Origin: Rhizobiales bacterium Ga0077524
GTDB taxonomy: Bacteria > Pseudomonadota > Alphaproteobacteria > Rhizobiales > Hyphomicrobiaceae
Direction of reading: 5' to 3'
Length of the DNA: 64,000 nt
Assembly (NCBI GenBank): GCA_001464755.1
Contig: LNDR01000415.1
Location: 1 to 64,000, forward strand
The notes under the pieces were generated by a model, which was not told where the DNA came from, ran no database searches, and saw only the letters and a program-made list of their open reading frames with translations. Of this stretch, positions 23,424 through 33,552 are shown in pieces. Each line of letters opens with the position of its first letter. Position 1 is the stretch's first letter. Both the position numbers and the translations under genes were made by a program.

Positions 23424-24184
23424 TGCTTGCATATCCTGGCGGTGTGGCCCACCAGTCGTACCCGCCCGGCAGGCAGATCGGCAATCTCGATGATGAGCTT
23501 CTTGAGGATCGCGTCGGCGAATTCCGCAAAGCTGTGCGCTGGCACCATGAACGAGTTCGGCCCACCGATCACGTTGTTGAGGTAGTGCTCGTCGAGCGTC
23601 GGATCGAGCTCCAGGATCGGCAGCCCATTGATCACCACGCCGGCTGCGACCGCCTCGTCCCGCGCCGCGCTTGCGGGTCGTCCCCTGTTGTTGCCGCCGT
23701 CACTCGAGACGTCGATCACGCTCCGTGTCGCCTGGTGTGGGCATTCCGACAGAAGTCTCACGCCATGATCGATCGCCCCGCTGATCGATGTGCCACCCGA
23801 GAAAAGCCGCCGCGGCGCAGCTTCGATCGCTGCGGCGAACGCGCTCGTCTCGACCTCGTTCGAGATGACTGTCCAGGGTATCACCTGCACCTGCAACGCC
23901 GGGCCAGTCCACTGCACCATCGTGACGGCGATTTTGCCGAGCGCGCCTGATTCGATGGCCTTCAGCACCTGCCGATTGCGAAAGGCCGCAGCATAACCCT
24001 GCTTCTGCAACTCGAAGCGCGCCTCGCTCACGCTGCCAGAGGCGTCGACGGCCAGCACCAGCCGGAGATCGACCGTCTCGGCCAGAGCCGGGCGTGCCAG
24101 CCCGATCACGATGGCGATCAGCGCGGCCGCCATGACGGCGATCCGCACTGTCCATACTGCCTTTTTGCGCACGCTACGGCCCAT
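23417..24184 (-). CDS. DUF1194/vWA-like secreted protein
   Basis: signal peptide; [32 protein letters not shown]. Confidence 0.85.
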   Translation of the reverse strand: MGRSVRKKAVWTVRIAVMAAALIAIVIGLARPALAETVDLRLVLAVDASGSVSEARFELQKQGYAAAFRNRQVLKAIESGALGKIAVTMVQWTGPALQVQVIPWTVISNEVETSAFAAAIEAAPRRLFSGGTSISGAIDHGVRLLSECPHQATRSVIDVSSDGGNNRGRPASAARDEAVAAGVVINGLPILELDPTLDEHYLNNVIGGPNSFMVPAHSFAEFADAILKKLIIEIADLPAGRVRLVGHTARICKQC

Positions 24185-24362
24185 GGCTGACGAACCACCT
24201 CGGCGTCCTGCCCGCTGGCTTATTAGAGCCCAGCCCGCCTTCGGCGAGAAGAGACGATCGCGTGATGGTTGCTCGCAAGCATTGCCGGCCAGGGCAGTGA
24301 TTGCGCGCGAGCTGCGAAATGGCCCATACCGCGCCGTGTCAGTCTGGCTTGCCAGGGCCGCA

Positions 24363-27131
24363 TCAGGCGGACACGGCCTCGCCGCGCAGCGCGCCGACCA
24401 ACCGCTCCCGGATTGCCTTCTGACGCTCCGGGGACTCGATCTTCTTGTTCGTCAGGTCGGTCACGTAGAAGGCATCGACCGCGCGCTCGCCGAATGTTGT
24501 GATGTGCGCCGACGTGATGTCGAGGTTGAGATCTGACAGCGCCGAGGTGACCTCGTAGAGCAGGCCGGGGCGGTCGAGACCGACCACCTCGATCACCGTG
24601 AACTGGTCCGAAACCCCATTGTCGATCACCACCTCGGGGTCCACGCTGAAGGCCTGCAAAGGCCCCTTTGCCTCGCGTCGCTTGGCCATCAGGGCATCGA
24701 GGCGCGTTTCGCCCTTCAGCAGCTTCTCGATCGTCTCGCCGATCCGGCGCGCCCGGCGCTCCTCGTCCTCATCATGATCGAGCTCGCGCTTCAGCAGGAA
24801 TGTGTCCAGAGCAGCTCCGTCCCGTGTTGTCGTGATGTATGCCCCGACGATGTTCGCTCCCGCTGCCGCGCAGGCCCCTGCAAACATCGACAAGAGCCGC
24901 GCATGGTTCGGCGCGAGCACGGTAAGCTCCGTCACGGCCGTGAATGCATCCGTTGCATGCTGCGTCGCGAATGGAATGTTGCGACCCGCTGCCGAGGTTG
25001 CAAGCTTGAGGTGCTGCAGCTGCCGTTTGGTGTCCGTTCTCAGCCAGTAGTCGTCGTAGTGGCGATCCATGAAATGCTCGATCGTCGCCGCGTTGACGCT
25101 CGCCGCCGCTTTCCGCAGCGCCGCCTTGGCCTCTGCCACGCGCTCAGCCGCACCCGTGCTCGTCTTCCGTCCTTCGACCAGCGGTAGCGTCTCATGGTAG
25201 AGCGTGCGCAGAAGCTGCCCCTTCCATCCGTTCCACGTCGTCGGCCCGACAGCCCGAATGTCGGCGACAGTCAGGATCAGCAGCAGCTTCAGCCGCTCCG
25301 CAGTCTCGGCGATGTCGGCGAAATCGCGGCTGGTCTTCGCATCGGACAGATCGCGACTTTGCGCGATGGTGCTCATATCGAGGTGATGCAGCACCAGCCA
25401 CTCGACGAGATCCGTCTCGGTCGTACTGAGGCCGAGCCGCGGACAGATGCTGCGCGCGACCCGTGCCCCCGCGATCGAGTGGTCCTCCTCACGCCCCTTT
25501 GCGATGTCGTGCAGGAGTGCCGCCACGTAGAGGACGCGCGGGTTCTCGAGCGAGTTGATGAGCTGGTGCGAGAGGGGATGCGCTTTTTGCGCTTCCCCGC
25601 GAAGGATCTCTGACACCACCCCGACCGTGCGGATGAGATGCTCGTCGACTGTAAAGTGATGATACATGTTGAACTGCATCATCGACACGACTGCGCCGAA
25701 TTCAGGCACGAACCGGCCGAGCACGCCCGCCTCGTTCATCCGTCTGAGCGTCGCCTCGGGATTGCCCGGTGCGGTCAGCAGCGACAGGAAGATGCGGTTG
25801 GCCTCCGCATCGTTGCGCACCGTATCGTCGATCAGCCTCAGCGATTGCCATATCAGGCGCAGTGCGGCCGGGTGCACCCGAGCGTGAGCTTCCTCCGCGT
25901 AGGCGAAGAACCGGATCAGGTTGACTGGATCGCGCTCGAAGGCCTTGGCGTCGGCGACGTTGAGGCGTCCGTTGTCGATCCGGAAATCGCTGGTCCGCCG
26001 GATTCGCCGCCGCATTCGCCAGCCCAGCGGATCGAGTAGCGCGTCGAGTGCGGGCGTCCTGACCAGCTGCTGCATCTCGAGCGTCGCGCACAGGATCGTC
26101 GTCAGGTCGCCGACGTTCTTGGCGACCAGAAAGTAGTGCTTCATGAAGCGCTCGACGGCGCGTAGCCCGCCGCGATCCACGTAGCCAAGCCGCCCCGCGA
26201 GCGCCGGCTGGCGGTCGAACGACAGCCGCTCCTCAGGGCGTCCAGCCAAGAAATGGAGGTGGCAGCGCACCGTCCAAAGGAATTCCTCGCAGCGGCGGAA
26301 GGTGCTTTGCTCGGCGCTCGTGAAAATCGCCGGCGCATGACTATCGCCGTTGGCGGCGCCGATGGTGAGATATCGGACCAGCCAGTGCAGGGTGTGCAGA
26401 TCCCTCAGCCCGCCCTTGCCGTCCTTGATGTTCGGCTCGACGAGGTATCGCGAGGCACCCGACCGCTGATGGCGTTGGTCCCGCTCCGTGAGCTTTGCCT
26501 CGAAGAACTGGCTGGCAGTTCCGCGCACCACTTCCGCTGCAAAGCGCCGTTCGAGTTCTGCGGCTAGGCCCCGGTCGCCCAGGATGAGGCGCGTATCGAG
26601 CAGCGACGTTCGGATCGTCATGTCGGCGTTGGCGAAGCGGATCGTCTGGTCGACGGTGCGGACCGCATGTCCCACCTTCTGCCCGAGATCCCAGAGCAGC
26701 ATGAGCATGTACTCGATCACGCTCTCGCCCCAGGCCGTCTGCTTGTAGGGCAGCAGAAACAGAAGATCGATGTCCGAGCCGGGCGCCATCAGGTTGCGCC
26801 CATAGCCGCCGGTCGCAATGATCGCCATGCGCTCGGCATCATCCGGATTGTCGGTCCGGTAGACGTGAGCCGTTGTGTAGTCGTAGAGCAGCCGGATCAG
26901 CTCGTCCTGGAACTGGCTGAGCCCCTCGGCGCACTGCCGCCCCTTGCCGTCGGCCTCCAGCGCGAGGCGCGCGAGATCACGCGAATCCTTGAGCAGCGTC
27001 TTAAGACGATCGAGCACCATAGGCCGCGCAGCCGTTTCGTTGTCCCCACTGGCACGAAACAGCGCCGTGAGTTCGACGCGAAGCGCTTTCGGGTCGAAGT
27101 AGGGGGCGGTAAAGACGCTCACGAAGCTCAT
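24363..27131 (-). CDS. glnD: [protein-PII] uridylyltransferase/uridylyl-removing enzyme
   Basis: GGYGRNLMAPGSDIDLLFL, HD motif LLHDIAKGREEDHS, C-terminal ACT repeats. Confidence 0.97.
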   Translation of the reverse strand: MSFVSVFTAPYFDPKALRVELTALFRASGDNETAARPMVLDRLKTLLKDSRDLARLALEADGKGRQCAEGLSQFQDELIRLLYDYTTAHVYRTDNPDDAERMAIIATGGYGRNLMAPGSDIDLLFLLPYKQTAWGESVIEYMLMLLWDLGQKVGHAVRTVDQTIRFANADMTIRTSLLDTRLILGDRGLAAELERRFAAEVVRGTASQFFEAKLTERDQRHQRSGASRYLVEPNIKDGKGGLRDLHTLHWLVRYLTIGAANGDSHAPAIFTSAEQSTFRRCEEFLWTVRCHLHFLAGRPEERLSFDRQPALAGRLGYVDRGGLRAVERFMKHYFLVAKNVGDLTTILCATLEMQQLVRTPALDALLDPLGWRMRRRIRRTSDFRIDNGRLNVADAKAFERDPVNLIRFFAYAEEAHARVHPAALRLIWQSLRLIDDTVRNDAEANRIFLSLLTAPGNPEATLRRMNEAGVLGRFVPEFGAVVSMMQFNMYHHFTVDEHLIRTVGVVSEILRGEAQKAHPLSHQLINSLENPRVLYVAALLHDIAKGREEDHSIAGARVARSICPRLGLSTTETDLVEWLVLHHLDMSTIAQSRDLSDAKTSRDFADIAETAERLKLLLILTVADIRAVGPTTWNGWKGQLLRTLYHETLPLVEGRKTSTGAAERVAEAKAALRKAAASVNAATIEHFMDRHYDDYWLRTDTKRQLQHLKLATSAAGRNIPFATQHATDAFTAVTELTVLAPNHARLLSMFAGACAAAGANIVGAYITTTRDGAALDTFLLKRELDHDEDEERRARRIGETIEKLLKGETRLDALMAKRREAKGPLQAFSVDPEVVIDNGVSDQFTVIEVVGLDRPGLLYEVTSALSDLNLDITSAHITTFGERAVDAFYVTDLTNKKIESPERQKAIRERLVGALRGEAVSA

Positions 27132-27241
27132 GGTCGGCCTATGGCGGCATGTCAGGCGATGCCAGCCCACTGTTACCGGCGCTAGCCGCCTTGACTTTAA
27201 ACCGCATCGCGGCCGAGGCGCCAGCGCAGCGTGCCTCTGAA

Positions 27242-28525
27242 CTAACCGTTTTGAGCTTTCCGCCAACCTGCGGCCTCGGCTTCGTCCTGCGTGCAGAACC
27301 AACGCTCGCCGCGCCCCTTCCGCACCCGCACCCGCGCGTAATTCGACGTCCAGGGCAGCAGGTAGACGCGCTCGTCGCCCTGCACTCGCCCTTTGATCGG
27401 GCACCCATCGGGCGCCTCCCTCTTCGCCGCAGCCCATAGCCGATCACGCCAAACCGCTGGACGTTCGGGCTCGGCCGAACTCCAGATCCCAGTCTTCGCT
27501 GCCTTGGCGACGTCCTCGGCTGCGCGATACGAGGCCATCACCCCGGCGTCGGCGAATACATGCCCCGCCTTGACCAGCATTTCTCCGATATCAGCGTCCT
27601 TGACGCGGCATCGGCCAGTCGCGACCTCCGCCGCGTCCTTGCCGCCAACATCGCAATTGATCACCTGCCCTTGCACCAGGCGTTGCATCGCCTCGCGCGC
27701 GTCCTGCCCGCACGGCCATGTCCGGCCGCCTGGACGTGCTCCGGCTCTGAGGCAGCGTTGATTGGCATCCGGCGCCTCGATCCCTGCGAGTCGCACCTTC
27801 CGTTCGCCGATCCGCAGAAGATCCGGCGCGATCACGGTGGCCCGCCCTGACACGGTCTCGGCGCTCGTGAATGGCAACGTCGGCAGGCTTGCCAGTCGCG
27901 GCAGTGCCAAGCCCCCTGGCATCAGCGTAAAGCCGATCGCGCCGATCAGGGTCACCGCCGCCGCCGCGCCCGCGACCAGCCATGGCCGCCGCGGCAATCC
28001 AGTAACCGGCGCAATGAGGCGCGTCGGCAAGGCAGCGTGACCAAGCCAGAGTGCGGGACCGACACCGAGCGCAACGCAAGCGCCTCCAATGCTCAGCGCA
28101 GCGATGGCTTCCCCGTCGAGGCCCCTCGCCCCGAGCAGCGCGCGCGCAATCCCGGCCACTGTCGCGATCAACCCGATGAACGTCAGCGGACCCCCGACCC
28201 CCGGTCGCCCGAGGAGGTCGGTGCCCTTTGCGATCCATGTACCCAAGCCCCGCGCGAGCCCGCCGAGCCCAACCCCGGCATAGACCATCATCCCAACCGC
28301 TGATTGACCGAGCCGCGCGGCGGCAAGGCGCGCGACACTCCCGATCCGCTCTGCGCCGCTCTTGGCGAGCCCGTCCGCCACGGCACCCGCGGCTCTCGCA
28401 CCATCGGCCACCTGTGCGCCGAGCGCGTGAGCCTTGTCGCGGCGTGCCTCCCGGCGCAGTTTGATCGTTGTACGAACGTACTTATGCCACTCGAAACCCT
28501 CGTCGCGCTTCTTCCAGCGGAACAT
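27242..28525 (-). CDS. membrane protein with SNase-like domain and C-terminal sunset-like domain
   Basis: VIAPDLLRIGERKVRLAGIEAPDANQRC; C-terminal CPIKGRVQGDERVYLLPWTSNYARVRVRKGRGERWFCTQDEAEAAGWRKA. Confidence 0.75.
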   Translation of the reverse strand: MFRWKKRDEGFEWHKYVRTTIKLRREARRDKAHALGAQVADGARAAGAVADGLAKSGAERIGSVARLAAARLGQSAVGMMVYAGVGLGGLARGLGTWIAKGTDLLGRPGVGGPLTFIGLIATVAGIARALLGARGLDGEAIAALSIGGACVALGVGPALWLGHAALPTRLIAPVTGLPRRPWLVAGAAAAVTLIGAIGFTLMPGGLALPRLASLPTLPFTSAETVSGRATVIAPDLLRIGERKVRLAGIEAPDANQRCLRAGARPGGRTWPCGQDAREAMQRLVQGQVINCDVGGKDAAEVATGRCRVKDADIGEMLVKAGHVFADAGVMASYRAAEDVAKAAKTGIWSSAEPERPAVWRDRLWAAAKREAPDGCPIKGRVQGDERVYLLPWTSNYARVRVRKGRGERWFCTQDEAEAAGWRKAQNG

Positions 28526-28739
28526 GCGGCTCGATCCCCTCGCTGGTCGCGAAGCCCGACCTTCGCCTTGGCGGCTCGCAATGTCGGTCCCGCGCCGGCG
28601 TCGACGAATCGTCGAACACCGTCGCTCGCGCATCAAATATGGCGGAATGTGACGTTACCGTGTCCGGTCACGACGCAGATCTGCGCCCTGACCGGCTCGA
28701 GCATGGATCGTGATCGATGAGCCTGGCCCCAGCGGCTCG

Positions 28740-29180
28740 TCACGCCGCGTCCAGCCCCGCTAAAAACTTGGCCATCTCCAGGATACGGGCGCGGGCGTCG
28801 ACGTTCCGGGTCGAGCAGAACGCTTGAACGAGTTCGAGCACCTCTTGCGCTGACGGCTGATCCGCCCTTGCAGCATCGCTCCGTGCAATGTGGGACGGTC
28901 CGTCGGCGCGGCCATCCACGAGAAGATCACTGACGGCAACATTGAACAGGCGGCCGATCTGGACGAGCCGCGACGCGCTGATGCGGGTGGTTCCGTTCTC
29001 GTACTTCTGGATCTGCTGACACGACAGCCCGAGCTTCTCCGCCAGCGAATCCTGCGTCATCCGATGTTCGGTGCGAATCTGTCTGATGCGGCGTCCGATC
29101 TCCGCGTCAGCCGATCCGGCGCGCCGGCCGCTGGCCGGATCAGATGCTCCGGTCGCCGCCGCTCTTAACCTCTTATTCAT
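28740..29180 (-). CDS. XRE-family HTH regulator
   Basis: IGRRIRQIRTEHRMTQDSLAEKLGLSCQQIQKYENGTTRISASRLVQIGRLFNV. Confidence 0.92.
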   Translation of the reverse strand: MNKRLRAAATGASDPASGRRAGSADAEIGRRIRQIRTEHRMTQDSLAEKLGLSCQQIQKYENGTTRISASRLVQIGRLFNVAVSDLLVDGRADGPSHIARSDAARADQPSAQEVLELVQAFCSTRNVDARARILEMAKFLAGLDAA

Positions 29181-29273
29181 GAAATCAAATCTCTGCCGGT
29201 GTTTTTGATGCCCTCATCGTAGATCATCGCTGTTGCAGGTCAACTACTTCAGGTCACGGAACGAGGCGGACAG

Positions 29274-29315
29274 ACCAACCCAGGGTTGGTAAAGAGCGTC
29301 CGTCGCACCAACCCA
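29274..29315. promoter_or_regulatory. candidate operator: ACCAACCC-A-GGGTTGGT palindrome plus second ACCAACCCA site
   Basis: direct reading upstream of the 29328 ORF, divergent from the XRE gene. Confidence 0.5.
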
Positions 29316-29327
29316 AGGGGTGATTCC

Positions 29328-30152
29328 ATGTCCACCAATGCATCGAAGACCAAACGTTCCTCGTCCCTGCCAATCAAGGTCCAGAGTTCGCGCTCTCAGC
29401 CTGCGAAGAAGTTGACCGATATTCGCATCGACTACGGTCCCCGAGAGGAGCTCGCACGATTTTTCCTGATGGCCGACACTGCGTTGCGCGAAAAGGGCAT
29501 ATCTCTTGGCTTCGGCACGTTCGAGGAGCTGGTGGAGACGAACCGGCGCAATCGAGACAGCTGGCTGCCGATCGTGCCGTCATACGATCCGGCCAACGGG
29601 CTGTGTGATCTCGACAAGGGCTACGTTCTGATCGGCCGTAACGCAGCCGGTGAGGTTGTTGTCGCTCAGGGCACCATTGTTTTCGACTGGACGGGGACCA
29701 ATTTCAAGGACGAGGCGGAAAGCATGCGCGTTTTCTACGCGTCTCCCGAACGGAGATTGCGTCCCCAGGAACGATGCATCGTGACTGCACCTTCTGCAGC
29801 CTCCATATCCGGAAAGGTCGCGCTTCACGGTGCAGCTTGGTGGCATCCAAGTGTCCGGGGTCGCTTGCTCGGAGCATTGGTGGCGAGAGTGTCGAGATTG
29901 TACGCCTACGCGCGATGGAGAACGGATCTCTCGCTGGCGATCAACTCTGAGAAACTCATAGCCAGCGGCTTTCCAAGGCGTAACGGCTATCAACACATCG
30001 AACTCGGGGTAGCCTTCCGCGATTTCGAGATGGGCAGCTATGAAGGCGGCATGGTCTGGATCGCCGAGGACGAGCTTTTTGTCGAGCTATCCAACTTCAT
30101 GAGCGAGCTTGAGGCCGGGCTCGACCAGAGCAATGTCCTGCGAACTGCTTAG
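29328..30152 (+). CDS. uncharacterised protein, possibly acyltransferase (GNAT)-like fold
   Basis: intact ORF with good SD (AAGGGGTG) before MSTNASK; AAWWHPSVRGRLLGALVARVSRLYAYARWRTD is weakly GNAT-like. Confidence 0.6.
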   Translation: MSTNASKTKRSSSLPIKVQSSRSQPAKKLTDIRIDYGPREELARFFLMADTALREKGISLGFGTFEELVETNRRNRDSWLPIVPSYDPANGLCDLDKGYVLIGRNAAGEVVVAQGTIVFDWTGTNFKDEAESMRVFYASPERRLRPQERCIVTAPSAASISGKVALHGAAWWHPSVRGRLLGALVARVSRLYAYARWRTDLSLAINSEKLIASGFPRRNGYQHIELGVAFRDFEMGSYEGGMVWIAEDELFVELSNFMSELEAGLDQSNVLRTA

Positions 30153-31103
30153 CACGTAGGTGCCCCTGCCCGCGATGTTCAGTGGGACAAGCAGGCGCGT
30201 GTAGGTAAACCGCGTGCGACCTCGACCTGGCCACCAAGTCGAGGTCGCCACATCCTCGACGACCGTTTCCCCCCGATGGAACGCCTCGCGATAGCCGACA
30301 GAGGCGAAGCGCGCGTAGGCGCGGTCGGGCTGTTCCTCGAAGGCTTGGCCAGTCTTTCTGAGAGCCCAGTCTGGAGTGTACCGCTTGTACCCGGAGCCCC
30401 ACGTGACGACCGGCAGTGACGGCTTGCCTTGGTCGGGCTTCACGAGCACGTAGCGCCCATTCCCGAGTTTCTCGAGCACCGACCAGACGGTGAGCGGCGT
30501 AACCTGGTCCCCCGCCATTTCGAGCGCATTGAGCAGGCGAGGCAGGTGATCGCCGGATCTGAGGCTTTCGACCCTCCGGCGCCGCGCCAGGTAGTGGCCT
30601 TCCTGCTCGCATGTCGCCGTGTTGAAGACGTGGATCAGCCGCCGTCTTGCCGCGTCGATCGATGGCACCAGCTCATAGGCCCAATCCTCGGCGAGTGTTG
30701 CGATCGAGACGCGCGCTTGTCGCTCGTCCGACAGCGCCATCATGAGGCCAGCGAAGGTTGCACCCGTGAGGGTCGTTGGACGCCAGGACAACGCGAGCCC
30801 GTTCCGCGACTTCCCGATATGGGCGAAGCCCAGATTCAGCACACAGAACTTGCAGAACTCCGGGGTTGGCAGTTTCGCCCGGAATGCGGCTTGGAGGGTC
30901 GGAGATGTGTCGGGCCATAGCTCCCCGGCCGCATCGACGAGAATGCCGGTCATCTTGCGCCGTCCATCAAGTCTAGTTGCACTCCGCATGTCGCACTGGC
31001 GAAGCATCGACCGGATGGTTGTAGTTTGGTTACCGAGATACCACAAGCACTCTGCAGCGAAGCAATCGATCCAACGCCAAGAGGGATGTGTTGCCATGCG
31101 CAA
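30087..31103 (-). CDS. uncharacterised protein
   Basis: long ORF (start uncertain); 66-bp convergent overlap with the preceding plus-strand gene. Confidence 0.6.
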   Translation of the reverse strand: MRMATHPSWRWIDCFAAECLWYLGNQTTTIRSMLRQCDMRSATRLDGRRKMTGILVDAAGELWPDTSPTLQAAFRAKLPTPEFCKFCVLNLGFAHIGKSRNGLALSWRPTTLTGATFAGLMMALSDERQARVSIATLAEDWAYELVPSIDAARRRLIHVFNTATCEQEGHYLARRRRVESLRSGDHLPRLLNALEMAGDQVTPLTVWSVLEKLGNGRYVLVKPDQGKPSLPVVTWGSGYKRYTPDWALRKTGQAFEEQPDRAYARFASVGYREAFHRGETVVEDVATSTWWPGRGRTRFTYTRLLVPLNIAGRGTYVLSSSQDIALVEPGLKLAHEVG

Positions 31104-31157
31104 TGGCGGCCGCCACCCGTGCGGACCAAATCGAGGAAGTTGCTCGAAGACCGATAT

Positions 31158-31232
31158 TGGAGCGGGCGAAGGGGATCGAACCCTCGACCCTCACGTTGGC
31201 AACGTGATGCTCTACCGCTGAGCTACACCCGC
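31158..31232 (-). tRNA. tRNA-Gly(GCC), CCA encoded
   Basis: minus strand GCGGGTGTAGCTCAGCGGTAGAGCATCACGTTGCCAACGTGAGGGTCGAGGGTTCGATCCCCTTCGCCCGCTCCA folds as a full cloverleaf. Confidence 0.97.
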
Positions 31233-31298
31233 ATCCGGAGGATCACGGCGCATTCGTTGCGCCGCAATCGACAGGCACGCCTTATGGCGCAAACCCGC

Positions 31299-32582
31299 TC
31301 ACGATGCAAGTGCCTCCGAGCGCGGTAACGCTGCCGCTGCCGACCGAACGTCGCCGAACCGTGCGGCTCGCGTCTCGCGCTCGATCGTGGCCCGCGTGGG
31401 GCCTCGGCTCCGCAGCAGCAGCGCAGCCCCTACGGCATCCGCCGCGGCCGATGCGACATCCTCCGGCGACAGGTACCGCGCCGCTCCGCGCTCCCGGTAT
31501 TCCACCGCCCGGCCGACTTGATCGAGGCACGTCACCGCGAGGCCCAGGGAATGCGTGAGATCCGATCCGCCGAGGTCGTCGAGATCCGCACGGATCGCCC
31601 CGCTCAACAGATCGAGGTCCAGTGGCGCAAAGCGCAACGCCCCCTGCCATGAGTTGGCGATATTCGTCCGGTCGACGATGCCCGGATAGGGTGCGCCTGC
31701 GTAGGCATGGGCGAGAGGTCCAGCGCCATGCCGCGTCGTATAGATCCGCGTCGCATAGACGATATCGAGGTGCCCGATGCCGAGGTCACGAGCGAGGGAA
31801 ATCATGTTTTTGAGGCCGGTATTCGACCGCGTAACGTGCGGGAACGCGCCGCGATCCTGGTCGAGCAGCAAGCCTTGCGCACCCTCGAAAACGATCCCTC
31901 GCCCTGCGAGGCGTGGCCGCCCGATCGCCACCGCCTCGACGAAAGCCGCGACGTCCTGCAGCCATCGCTCCTCGATTGCCTCGGAATGCAGCAGGCTCCG
32001 CTCCTCCTCGGTGAGCGAGGCGACGCCGAGCCGGTGAAGCCGTGCCGAAACCCACGTCGCGCGCACCCGGCCGAGGATCATGCGCAGCCGCGGCTCGTCG
32101 ACCAGGTCGCCCGCGCGGACCACGAGGCCCGGCTGTTGGCTGCGCTCCATCGTTTCCCCGAGCCCGAGCCCGCAGCTCCCGTGGCGTGCCGCCCCCCTAG
32201 ACCTCTCGACGACCTGATTGATCATCATGTCAAAGGGGATTGTGACCGGAGCCGCCGGATCGATCATCAGTCGCGGCGCGACGCCCAGTGCACCGAGTGC
32301 GGCAAGCTCCTCCCGCAGTACGATCGGATGCGCCACGAAAAACCGTGACAGGAAGGTCGCGGCGCCCGCAAGCGCACCACTTCCCACGTGGTGAAAGACG
32401 TGCCTGCGCCCATCGGGCAGCTCGACCGTGTGGCCGGCCTGCGCGCCGCCATTGCTGCGAATGACGACCCCGTCGCTGCCGAGCGGCGCTGCCAGCGCAT
32501 CGGTCAGCAGCCCCTTCCCTTCGTCGCCGTAGGCCGCTCCGACGACAGCGGCGGCTGCGAACGTCTGCACAGACTTGCTCAT
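31299..32582 (-). CDS. adenylosuccinate synthetase (PurA)-like protein, divergent paralog
   Basis: GAAYGDEGKGLLTD P-loop, GGAQAGHT, FEGAQGLLLDQDRGAFPHVTRSNT, RHGAGP; canonical GATTGRRRRTGW loop not recognisable. Confidence 0.8.
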   Translation of the reverse strand: MSKSVQTFAAAAVVGAAYGDEGKGLLTDALAAPLGSDGVVIRSNGGAQAGHTVELPDGRRHVFHHVGSGALAGAATFLSRFFVAHPIVLREELAALGALGVAPRLMIDPAAPVTIPFDMMINQVVERSRGAARHGSCGLGLGETMERSQQPGLVVRAGDLVDEPRLRMILGRVRATWVSARLHRLGVASLTEEERSLLHSEAIEERWLQDVAAFVEAVAIGRPRLAGRGIVFEGAQGLLLDQDRGAFPHVTRSNTGLKNMISLARDLGIGHLDIVYATRIYTTRHGAGPLAHAYAGAPYPGIVDRTNIANSWQGALRFAPLDLDLLSGAIRADLDDLGGSDLTHSLGLAVTCLDQVGRAVEYRERGAARYLSPEDVASAAADAVGAALLLRSRGPTRATIERETRAARFGDVRSAAAALPRSEALAS

Positions 32583-32611
32583 GGTTGCGCTCCTGCATGG
32601 ACGGGTGAAAG

Positions 32612-33541
32612 TCAGCGGCCGAAAAAGTGGACGAGGCTTTGGCCTTTCGCGGGTGGCACGGGGGCCAGGCTTTTGACGGCACGCGCCACGGTCGCGCTGG
32701 TCGAGCCGCCCCACGAGCCCGAGACGGCGCGAGCATCGGCCCCTTCCGCCACCTGGATCGTCGACACGATCACCTCCGCGATCTTTGTGTGGTCGTCGCA
32801 GGCGATCACGCGCTGTCCGAGTAGCGGCCGCCAGGTCTCCATGACCTCGTCGGGATGCGAGGCCGCGTAGCCGACGTTGGTCAGCAAGACGTGGAACACC
32901 TCGTAGCTGCGCGCCGCCATCGCCAGCATCTCGGCGGAGGAGAGGTCACGCTCCACCGGCTTTCCGAGCACCCGGCCGAGGTTGCGCCGCGTGATGCCAC
33001 CGAGGATCGGCTCGTCGCCGATGGTGAAAAGGTAGCCCTTCCTGCCGCGCATCTCGAGGCAGTCGATCGAGGTCTGCATCGCCGCGAAGTACCAGGGGAG
33101 GTGATAGGATTCGCCCGCGTTGCCACCGCCGCCACCCTCGATCCACAGCTCCTTCAGCTGCTCGGCGAGCCGCACATCCGCCTCGAACTCGGTGGCCTGC
33201 AAGGGCGCCCGGTCGCATTCGGCATCGCCCACCGCCATCACCATCACATGCGGGTCCGTGACCGGACGGCGCGCATGGATCTCGCGCATCGTCGTGTCGA
33301 GACCACTGCGGATCATCACCTCGGCGATGGCGCCCATCGAGCCGGTGACGTCGCTCGCCAGGATGATCGCGGTCGATGCCGGGTTGTCGGGGCTGTCCCG
33401 CGATTCCCGCACGGTGATCGATGCCGGATCGAAACGGCTACTCATCCCGCGGGCCGCGAAGATCTCGTGGGCTGCCCTGCCCTTGGTCGTCCGGGCCGCG
33501 TAGCTCGCCCAGTCGCTCGCATCCCAACGTCCGTGTCCCAT
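32612..33541 (-). CDS. vWA-domain protein
   Basis: IILASDVTGSMGAIAEVMI MIDAS-like motif; SD GAGGAG before MGHGRW. Confidence 0.75.
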   Translation of the reverse strand: MGHGRWDASDWASYAARTTKGRAAHEIFAARGMSSRFDPASITVRESRDSPDNPASTAIILASDVTGSMGAIAEVMIRSGLDTTMREIHARRPVTDPHVMVMAVGDAECDRAPLQATEFEADVRLAEQLKELWIEGGGGGNAGESYHLPWYFAAMQTSIDCLEMRGRKGYLFTIGDEPILGGITRRNLGRVLGKPVERDLSSAEMLAMAARSYEVFHVLLTNVGYAASHPDEVMETWRPLLGQRVIACDDHTKIAEVIVSTIQVAEGADARAVSGSWGGSTSATVARAVKSLAPVPPAKGQSLVHFFGR

Positions 33542-33552
33542 GACGCAACTCC

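Noticed and set aside
31158-31232. tRNA-Gly as a proven integration site
   Set aside because: No integrase gene and no visible duplicate of the tRNA 3' end, so only mentioned as a possibility.
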